Shown here piece after piece: positions 56,722 to 64,000 of a stretch of DNA of 64,000 bases; within the stretch, counting starts at the first letter, position 1; every line of letters begins with the position of its first letter. The translations under genes and the position numbers were made by a program. The stretch is from Isoetes taiwanensis. Taxonomy: Eukaryota; Streptophyta; Lycopodiopsida; Isoetales; Isoetaceae. The notes under the pieces were generated by a model that ran no database searches, was not told where the DNA came from, and saw only the letters and a list, made by a program, of their open reading frames with translations. Location of the stretch: positions 2,784,254 through 2,848,253 of the forward strand of contig JAJEKV010000052.1 in NCBI GenBank assembly GCA_021234155.1. The letters are read 5' to 3'.

Positions 56722-58227
56722 TCAGTAGGTCAAACGTGCCTGCTTGACATTTTCAGTCACATACGTGTCGCTTGGTCTAGGGCCCTTACAGACCGATGCT
56801 TCATCATTGTTGTTGGTACACGCAACATTAGATTCTGAGTAGTCAGCGATATTTTCAATAACTTGGCAACTAGAGCTAGCACTCATTCTACTGACCCTGG
56901 GTGGCAGAAAGTCATCATGCCTACCACTGGAGTGCTGCGTTGGAATTGAAGCAGTATGTTCTTCAACCACAATGTTGTGTTTTTTCAGTAAGAATGCACG
57001 GTCTTTGATCATCATTTCACAAACATTAACTAACTTGGTATTGCCAAGTACAGCCTGCACATTACAATCAGGGTCAACAGCAAGTTTGTTTGTAACCCTG
57101 ATCATCATATCGCGAACTTGCAGGTAAACTAGATGTGCCATAACAGGTTTTTTGAGCTTCTGCTGAATGAAGTTCAGAAAGGCACCCATTCTTCCTGCTG
57201 GTGAGTATCTGGGATACACCATATCCAAGTGATTAAATGCAAACCATATGGCTTGATCTAGCCATGTGATTGTATCCTTGCAAGAGGAGTCAGTGCAATT
57301 GCACTTAAAATACGGACTAAATGATCTCCAGATTCGATGTAGGTAGTTGTTTTCTCTTTTTATGATTGGGTAGGCCATATGTGCCTTCACAAATAGTGTT
57401 ATTCCAGTATTGTTGTGACATTGTTTGTCAAAGAGTGCAGTACCAAATGGAAACTCCACTTCCTCCTTGTCCCCTATCTTGATCAAATTTCTAGCAGCAT
57501 CATCAATTTCCAATAACTGAGCATTATTCAAACCTGCAATCATTATCCAAGCCTGTGTGCTTATGGGAGCTAGAGTACTGAAATTTTGGCTACGCCATAG
57601 TCCATGATCAAATTCCTCCCCGAGCCATTCAATGGCCATCTCAGATATTATTGGGAATCTTAGACAATTGTGCAGGGTTAATCTGACCATATTTTCACCC
57701 ATGTTTTCATTTATCACCGGCAGTCCATCATCCCCATCAGTTTTCATGATCTCCAGGTCCTCTTGGGGAATGAACTTTGTGAAACCAGGAGTTGTTCCAT
57801 CAGAGGTACTGTTATCAGCAGAATTCATATCATCATTGAAGGTTTTGTCCTTATCTTTCACTTTGTTGACTCTTTCTAGATAAGACACCCCTGCCTTGCA
57901 CTCAATTGCAAGCATATCGTCCAGGTCAGTACGATCTGCTAGGATATTGGGCATGTCACTAAACATTTGCTGTAATATCATTTCACACTCCTTAGTCTTC
58001 ATGCCCAGTCCATCCATTTTTAGGAACAGGTCCAGCCATGCGCTGAAACCTAAATATATGACTGGAGAATAGGACTCTTGAGGTAGTTTGCTGTTTAGCT
58101 TCAGGATTACCTCATGTATTTCCGGATTGGGGATGAGGCACAGAAGATATTGCACTGCTCTGTTAGGAGCTCGTCCTACAGCCCCATAACCCAAATCAGC
58201 CAAATGCTTGATCCAGATCCCCTTATG
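56722..58227 (-). CDS. ORF2 protein, E16, function unknown
   Basis: This has 501 codons from the acceptor TTTAATACAG|CAT in phase 0, reading HKGIWIKHLADLGYGAVG. It aligns end to end with E10 ORF2, by eye about half identical, with blocks ILADRTDLDDML, AIEWLGEEFDHGLWRS, GITLFVKAHMAYP, a CNCTDSSC cluster, WLDQAIWFAFNHLD and MAHLVYLQVRDMM. The two proteins stay alignable while the linkers do not, which suggests selection. After the stop, GG|GTATGTTTG is a possible donor. Splicing it to the RT acceptor would put the RT ATG about 10 bases after the ORF2 stop. No family is recognised. Confidence 0.72.
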   Translation of the reverse strand, partial: HKGIWIKHLADLGYGAVGRAPNRAVQYLLCLIPNPEIHEVILKLNSKLPQESYSPVIYLGFSAWLDLFLKMDGLGMKTKECEMILQQMFSDMPNILADRTDLDDMLAIECKAGVSYLERVNKVKDKDKTFNDDMNSADNSTSDGTTPGFTKFIPQEDLEIMKTDGDDGLPVINENMGENMVRLTLHNCLRFPIISEMAIEWLGEEFDHGLWRSQNFSTLAPISTQAWIMIAGLNNAQLLEIDDAARNLIKIGDKEEVEFPFGTALFDKQCHNNTGITLFVKAHMAYPIIKRENNYLHRIWRSFSPYFKCNCTDSSCKDTITWLDQAIWFAFNHLDMVYPRYSPAGRMGAFLNFIQQKLKKPVMAHLVYLQVRDMMIRVTNKLAVDPDCNVQAVLGNTKLVNVCEMMIKDRAFLLKKHNIVVEEHTASIPTQHSSGRHDDFLPPRVSRMSASSSCQVIENIADYSESNVACTNNNDEASVCKGPRPSDTYVTENVKQARLTY

Positions 58228-58429
58228 CTGTATTAAACACATTTAAATGAAAAATAAGTGGTTAGAACAGCAAAATCTCAATTATCACCAGCAAGTTATA
58301 CATACTAAGTGACTATGGAAACATATCCAATCATTTAGTTATATCAGTTTCAGAAATGTTGCGTTTGCTGGATACCTCCAGCAAGTAGATGTCAAAGTTT
58401 CTTCTTCGATGATGTTCTTACTAAGACTG

Positions 58430-58517
58430 TTCTTGTCCAGCCTTCTTGCAGGAAACCCACCAGAGCTCGATCCCTTTGCCTTTTTTCCGGGGCCACGATC
58501 ATACACTCCCTTAGGCA
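58430..58517 (-). pseudogene. MPKGVY first exon, E16, truncated and fused
   Basis: The first 29 codons are the same as E15 (to RRLDKN). Then the sequence jumps from AACAGT of the exon to TCTTAGTAAGAAC, the bases that normally end module H. The fused frame runs on (SLSKNIIEEETLTSTC) through K to a stop near 58339. The shared AGT at the join allows recombination or template switching; it is not the usual CAG|GT donor of this exon. Confidence 0.6.
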
Positions 58518-59142
58518 TCTTGAAGATCGAAATATGCTTATACACAAATCGTAGGAGGCTTTTGAGCGCCAAACAGAGCTCCAACAAGAAGTTCCGGGTA
58601 GCATTCTACAATGTCATTTCCAGAAATACTACACAAGTGAGGGTCTGGGTGCATCCTTAATTTCCACCAACCCATTAGATTCTGGCGGCACCGAAAAATT
58701 CTTTTGGGCATATGTGCTATGCAATCCTTGACTGTCAGACCCATTATATTCTGTCACATTTAAGTATATTATACCTAATGCATTAATGAAGCCAAATCCT
58801 CTTTAGATACAGTGGTCTCTATTTTCCCAAACATATAAGTGTAATAAATTCTAACTATTACACGTAAGCAAAATATGGTAAATATATTAACAACATACCT
58901 TGGAGGTCAGCATATGTAAGATGGCTCCATATTGGGTTGTTTACCCCAACATAATATGTTGTTCTTCAGTTCAGATATTAGATCAACCTTAGTGTTAGAA
59001 CTTATTGGCAAAACCAGTTTAATTACCTAATGATGGATAGAAACAAAGAAGTAGATTACAAATAGATGGATCATTGTCCACAGGCAAACCACCTGGTAGT
59101 CATTATAAACCCATCATATAATCCTCCTCCTCCTTATTTTTT

Positions 59143-59277
59143 TCTTCTTCTTCTTCTTCTTCTTCTTCTTCTTCTTCTTCTTCTTCTTCTTCTTCTTCTT
59201 CTTCTTCTTCTTCTTCTTCTTCTTCTTCTTCTTCTTCTTCTTCTTCTTCTTCTTCTTCTTCTTCTTCTTCTTCTTCT
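59143..59277. repeat. (CTT)n microsatellite, tail of E17
   Basis: About 44 units. It is flanked by CCT units at 59122-59133 and again at 59278-59291. Confidence 0.95.
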
Positions 59278-59339
59278 CCTCCTCCTCCTCCAACCTCTCC
59301 ATAGCCTATATCAGATAAGTGATTCATCCACGTATTTTT
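59278..59339 (-). pseudogene. ORF2 N-terminus, E17, cut by microsatellite
   Basis: After acceptor GCCTTATAG| the phase-0 frame reads KNTWMNHLSDIGYGEVG, a clear relative of E16 and E10 ORF2, then runs into GGA repeats and (AAG)n. Everything downstream is lost. Confidence 0.65.
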
Positions 59340-60047
59340 CTATAAGGCAACCATCAGCAAGATTAGTATACCTGGTAAAATGCAACCAATATATTAAGGA
59401 ATGACTGTGTTTGTTAGATAGCTCCAACAAAAGGAAGTCCCAATTTCTTCTTATTCATATTTACATCAAAACTTCACATTATTTTGTTTAATAACAGAAA
59501 TATTGTTCCATATATGATGTAAACGTTTCATTAATATCCTTCCTAGTTATGCACTAGGCCACAGTCTATGGTACAATGTACCACCTTAATATATTAGGAA
59601 ATTTATTTTTTCAGCTTTAAATAGAGTCTTATTCATGTATTCAGTTTAAAGACAAAAAGAGAAGTAAGATTTAATCATAAAAAACAGACCATTATATGTG
59701 ATTTCATCATAAAGAGTACAAAGGTTGATTATCTCAAGAAAGACTATAATTATTTTATGAATGTCAAGTCATCATTTCTGAAATATAACAGATAAGGAGC
59801 ATATAACAGCAAAATTCTCAAGCTTTTATGTAAAAAATCAGACCATTACATATGAATACCAAATCCTTGTTTTATGCTGATTGAGTCTATGTAGATAATT
59901 TCCTTAAACTTTCAAATCTGAAGGATCTCACCATAGTGTCTCATAAGGTTCTAAACTTCTCATAGCACCATTTAATGCCTGTTCTTCGTACACGGCCCAA
60001 AATGCCATAGCATAATGACCTTTGACAATACAAAAGAGAACTCCAAG

Positions 60048-60164
60048 GAGAAGATATCTGGGTTACCTGCATCCAACCAATATACTAGTTAGCAATAATC
60101 TTGGTAATAGTATAAGGGATGACAGGTAAGCAGTTAGATATCTTGGCTCTTCGCCCTTCACCTA
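60048..60164 (-). promoter_or_regulatory. PK pseudoknot, E17
   Basis: Arm b AAGAUAUCU pairs AGAUAUCUU perfectly, with UUACCUG against CAGGUAA. Arm a is weaker (GAAGGGCG against AUCCCUU). The branch point is UGCUAAC and the splice site UGCAG|GUAACC. Confidence 0.63.
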
Positions 60165-61479
60165 GAGATTCCCAAAGTATTATGGGTCAATATAATAGTG
60201 AAGTATGCAAAAAGACAATAGGTATTTCAAAAAAAATGAAAAGCATATAGTATTGGCTGTTTACTACAGCCTTCTGAATCTGGATTCCCATCAATAATAT
60301 GTGACAGCCAGAAGTATAGAACATGTAGTCTAATAATCAAATAGTTCATTAATCTTGATTTTGGTAGCAACAAACATTATTTTCCAAATAAAAAGCAAAC
60401 ATAAGCTTAAGAACCATCAATATTGTATTTTGTGGAAGATATCTTAGTTATGAACAAATATTCTTCATGTTATTGAAGCAAGACAATACTAACGGTAACC
60501 TCAAACCTGTTATAAAGCTCAACACATCATAAGCTGACCTGAATAGTTTCGCTCCAGATTAAGACTTCATGTTGTATTTGTTTCGTTCATACTTTTATGG
60601 TGAAGCATCTCCATGCATTGGTCCAGCTTCAGACAACAAAGGCATCATTTGTATCAACGCCATCCTTTGGCTTCTTGTCTGCACTGTATCAAATAGGCTT
60701 CTTTGATGGAAGATCTCAAAACCCTCAAAGAATCAAACCCATCATGTATTTTCATGTGTATCACAGCAGGATAGAATCGTCCAAGTACTATCGGCCATGA
60801 TTCATACAGCATGTTGCATCAAGCAGATTTTTCAGGCGGCAACTTGGGCGCCAAACTACAGGCGGCAACTTGGGCGCCAAACTACAGAGTCTCCACAATA
60901 ACTTGGCTTTTAGGTTATCCGTTTCAAACCCTTAACCTATTTCTTGGTATCTTACCTTATATTCGCAACCGCTTCCTTATCCCATGCCATAATGGTGACA
61001 TAATTACCATCGGCCATATGAAACAAAGAAAAGGCATTTGCCTATGTAAAGTCTCAATCAATTAATTTATTCATATCTACGGCTTCAAAGGACCGAATCA
61101 TAAGCATATAAGGTACTAGACCCAATAGAAACTTTATAGGTTGACACAATTTATTATTACCACAACTTTCAAAAACCTAAGTGCTTTTGCACATAGCATA
61201 TCATTAAATTCTATGTGTAGCAATAAATGCTAGATCATGAGATAAAATAACGTACCTTTAGTGAAAAAGATTTTGTCACATCTCCATTTGGTAGATATTC
61301 ATTTGGCTTTGGCCCATCAAATACATTGTAAAAGATAGCTTGAATATTTTCCTTCATTTTCTTTCCCATAACTCATATTTATCCATATTAGTCCATATAA
61401 ACTTCCATAAATCCTTCATCATTAGAAATTTAACATATGATAAATTCACAACTAAAGCATTTTTCAAACATACCAGATT

Positions 61480-61609
61480 ATTCTTCTTCTTCTTCTTCTT
61501 CTTCTTCTTCTTCTTCTTCTTCTTCTTCTTCTTCTTCTTCTTCTTCTTCTTCTTCTTCTTCTTCTTCTTCTTCTTCTTCTTCTTCTTCTTCTTCTTCTTC
61601 TTCTTCTTC
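61480..61609. repeat. (TTC)n microsatellite, tail of E18
   Basis: About 43 units between E17's 5' end and H of E18. Confidence 0.95.
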
Positions 61610-62322
61610 ACATTTACATCTAGATTTACACTACAATTGCATAAATACAAACTTATAGCTCCATTCAAGATGTAAATTATCCCATTCATATCCATCAAGG
61701 GTAAAACCCAAGCCACAGCTGAAAGGTAACCTTTACATGGTTGGAGATATGAATATGTCTAGCAGAGTAATATAATTAGTATAGCTTTTGCCTTTAAACA
61801 TGATGCATAAAATCAGACCATCATTTTAGAACACAGAATTCAGAATTTCAGAAAATACGAGTTTTAAAGTTAAACATGAGGTCACATAATTTCCAAATAA
61901 GTGCATCTTATATCTTTATCTCATGTAAGTTTCAGAATTTCAAAACATAGTATTCAGAATTCCAATATCGAGTAATTTCATTCTTATCAAATCAAGTATT
62001 ATATTGTAAATCATATCCAAGTTCAAGATGTAAACATATCTATAACAGCTCAAAATGTAGATGTAAACGCATATTATATGACCATAGTAGACCTTCAGAA
62101 TCAATCAAAACAGCATATACTTGTCCTATAATAACGTTAGCTATTTTCCAAGCTCTATACTTGCATTACATGTTTTTCTCTGACTATGTTCTTGTACATA
62201 TCAGAAACTAGGTAGATCTCACCACATTTTGCCGGAAATCGAAATTAGTTGAGCCCGATTTCCATGTAATATCTTCAATTTTAGTTGCCTTCATGTTTTT
62301 GCAACCTTGTAACTTTGAAAAG

Positions 62323-62440
62323 ACAGAGATATAGAGTCTCTTACACCGCACCCAAACGTACCAATATTAGCATAAACATGGTAATAAGGAAAGGGCGTCG
62401 TAAGCAATGAGACACTATGGCTCTTCGCCCTTCACCTATC
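62323..62440 (-). promoter_or_regulatory. PK pseudoknot, E18 (damaged)
   Basis: The outer part of arm b survives (UAGUGUCUC against GAGACUCUA). TTACCTG and GCAGGTAA have lost their CTG/CAG cores (TTACGACG and GCGGTGTAAG), like the noisy copies of E5 and E9. Confidence 0.5.
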
Positions 62441-63207
62441 CTTATACAAAGTAGAAAGGTGTAATTTAAGCAAATGGAGCTCATATATTCAGTATAAATA
62501 GGAAAATGTATTCAAATGCAATGAATATTAGCATATGGCTGCTTACCACAGTCATACTTAATACAAATCGGCAAGCAATAAAAGAAGATACATTATTTTA
62601 AGTACAACGTATCCTTTTAAGTCTGCTTAGAATGAATCAGCACCAAAAATTGTGAGCAACGATGTCTACTCCAAATCATGCAACAAACTACTCCTTTTGG
62701 TAATCAGCATCCATAGTATAAGCATCAAGCATTTCTAAATGCACATATTGTCCACGCATAAATCATATGATGTCCTATCTACAATTCCTAATATATCAAG
62801 TCTCTGTCATATTTCTATCAGAGAGGTTTATGAGGAATCGTATCAGAATATAGAGCATTAAGGCCAATATATTATGATTAATCTCAGACTGGTTTCATAC
62901 AACAGTAAATCCTCTACATATTCCTTTCAAGGATATATCAATATAAGATCCCAGAAATATCCATGCCACTAATTTATCGGAGCCTATACATGCAACGGTG
63001 ATCATAAAATAATGGAGAACCTACATAAAAAGCATCGAGCATGCATAGCATGCTAATATATTCCTGTTAAGCATGGAATGTATTCTAGAGCCAGTATCAG
63101 AGCGAATCGGCATATTACCATAAGAATAGCATCAATACTATTCTTAGCCCTGCTTTTGTGAGAATAGATACTCTGGAAATAGATCAAAAATCTAAAGATA
63201 AGAAAAC

Positions 63208-63357
63208 CTGGATTTTGTCGCTCCCAGACTTGGATTCCTGCAACATATTCGAATGCTTCCCTTCATCATTATTCCTTTCACGGTTCCATGGCGAAGAGTT
63301 CCCAGCATCAGCATCATGCAACCACCGGTTACCATGGATATAGACTCCTTTAGGCAT
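63208..63357 (-). CDS. First exon, MPKGVY basic protein, E18
   Basis: This has 50 codons from ATG (63355-63357), beginning MPKGVYIHGNRWLHDADAGN and ending SGSDKIQ at CAG|GTTTTC in phase 0. Only MPKGVY and the exon end resemble the other families. An ATGGCGCAG, possibly a weak relative of the E2F-like site, is about 30 bases upstream. Confidence 0.55.
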
Positions 63358-64000
63358 TTCGTTCCTCCAAGCACAGTTCGACAAAAATGGCGCAGAGTAG
63401 TCGTTAAGGAGGAAATAAAGGAGGAAATATTTGGCTATGCTTAACTTGCCTCATCCATATTTCTTATGCCATACTTCAACATTTTAACCAAGCATTTAAT
63501 GCAATCGGCATCCCTATAAAGGGCCTTAGCATCACCGCCATATCTGCCATACTACTCACATGCTCTAGATATGTGCATAATAACTTTCCTTAGGCTAAAA
63601 TATATATTGCATACCTAGTTCACATTTAATAACTAGCCACTCAAATCTAATTCCTTATGAATTTTGTAAGTACAGTCCTTTTTATGGCAATATAAAACTT
63701 GCCTAGTCTCATTATAATTATATAGGCCTTTGCCCATAGCCCTTGCAGTGGTCAATTCATCACTACATCTTCATAAGCTTTTGAAAATGTACGATCAAGT
63801 ATCCCCCAAGGTCATTTTCAAAGGACCCATCACATATTTTAGTGCATAGCCAAGTGTGGCAATACCAAAGGTCCCTTAAACATATTATATTTTTATCTTC
63901 CAAGGACCCAACACATATTTATATATGTATAACCCTTTAAGCCATAACTTAATGATCTACACAAAGGCAATATACCATTTTCAAGTTTAATTACCATGTC

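Larger units (their letters stand above)
54051..59142 (-). mobile_element. E16, best-preserved coding element
   Basis: Gene order on the - strand: 5' region, truncated first exon (58430-58517), K (58364-58384, TTGCTGG pairs CCAGCAA), ORF2 (56722-58227), linker, RT (54175-56241), T (54051-54142), (AAG)n. Both large frames are intact. The PK and H modules are missing because first-exon sequence is fused to the base next to AAGAAG-K at 58430. Of the copies seen, only this one could supply intact ORF2 and RT without frame correction. Confidence 0.82.
59278..61479 (-). mobile_element. E17, element with ORF2 cut after about 17 codons
   Basis: PK is at 60048-60164, the GTGAGATCC box at about 59931-59940, H at 59542-59558 (CCTAG pairs CTAGG), AAGAAG, and K at 59410-59431 (TTGTTAG weakly pairs CTCCAACAA). 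A truncated ORF2 exon follows. A first-exon end is visible near 60541: codons WSETIQ before CAG|GTCAGC. Two direct repeats of GGCGGCAACTTGGGCGCCAA lie at about 60835-60880, each with an E2F-like core. No start codon for the first exon was identified. Confidence 0.7.
61610..64000 (-). mobile_element. E18, element ending at H, runs out of the window
   Basis: First exon at 63208-63357, PK at 62323-62440, GTGAGATC box at about 62214-62223, and hairpin H at about 61699-61709 (GGGT pairs ACCC). ORF2, RT and T are absent. Bases 61750-62200 and 63400-64000 show no gene or structure I can support. Confidence 0.65.

Overview
The window looks like a repeat-dense stretch of an AT-rich eukaryotic nuclear genome, most likely a streptophyte (land plant or a close algal relative). 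The evidence is a plant-like SET-domain gene end, tRNA-derived SINEs, spliceosomal signals with TGCTAAC/TACTAAC branch points, and copy differences concentrated at CAG/CTG, the plant CHG methylation context. No bacterial or organellar gene is present. The species cannot be named from the sequence.

Layout: bases 1-409 hold the frame-broken 3' end of a SET-domain gene on the + strand. Nearly everything after it is a head-to-tail array, all on the - strand, of about 18 copies or fragments of one retroelement superfamily (called E1 to E18 here), separated by (CTT)n tracts that are (AAG)n on the element strand. E3-E7 (5.5-23.7 kb) are five copies of one non-autonomous family; E7 carries a 1.02-kb foreign insertion. 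Two clusters of tandem tRNA-derived SINEs lie at 4.3-5.26 and 23.9-24.85 kb. E9-E11 (25-41.6 kb) are copies of a 7.39-kb coding unit, E12/E13 (41.6-47.7 kb) a 3.04-kb tandem duplication, and E14-E18 (47.8-64 kb) mixed families including the best-preserved coding copy, E16.

A full element reads on the - strand: a short basic first exon (MPKGVY in some families) ending S-E/D-x-x-Q at a CAG|GT donor; an intron of about 2 kb; ORF2 (about 490-502 aa, no family recognised); a reverse transcriptase of about 690 aa; a 3'-terminal structured RNA; and an (AAG)n tail. The RT has motifs A, B and C (TADISKCYENIPL, QACGIPMGFACSP, RRYIDDL) and a Penelope-like N- and C-terminal layout, but no GIY-YIG endonuclease. 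Non-autonomous copies keep the RNA modules and lose most coding sequence.

The most interesting signal is a set of RNA modules kept by compensatory base changes between families whose surrounding sequence no longer aligns: an intronic pseudoknot (PK) whose stem covers a 3' splice site (TGCAG|GTAACC) and whose loop holds the branch point; a hairpin (H) before the AAG tract; a hairpin (K) just before the ORF2 exon; and a 3'-terminal double hairpin (T) before the (AAG)n tail. I infer an intron-bearing, endonuclease-less, Penelope-like retroelement that primes on GAA microsatellites and may control its splicing through the pseudoknot. Many frame breaks fall at CAG/CTG and may be base-calling errors at methylated cytosines rather than decay.
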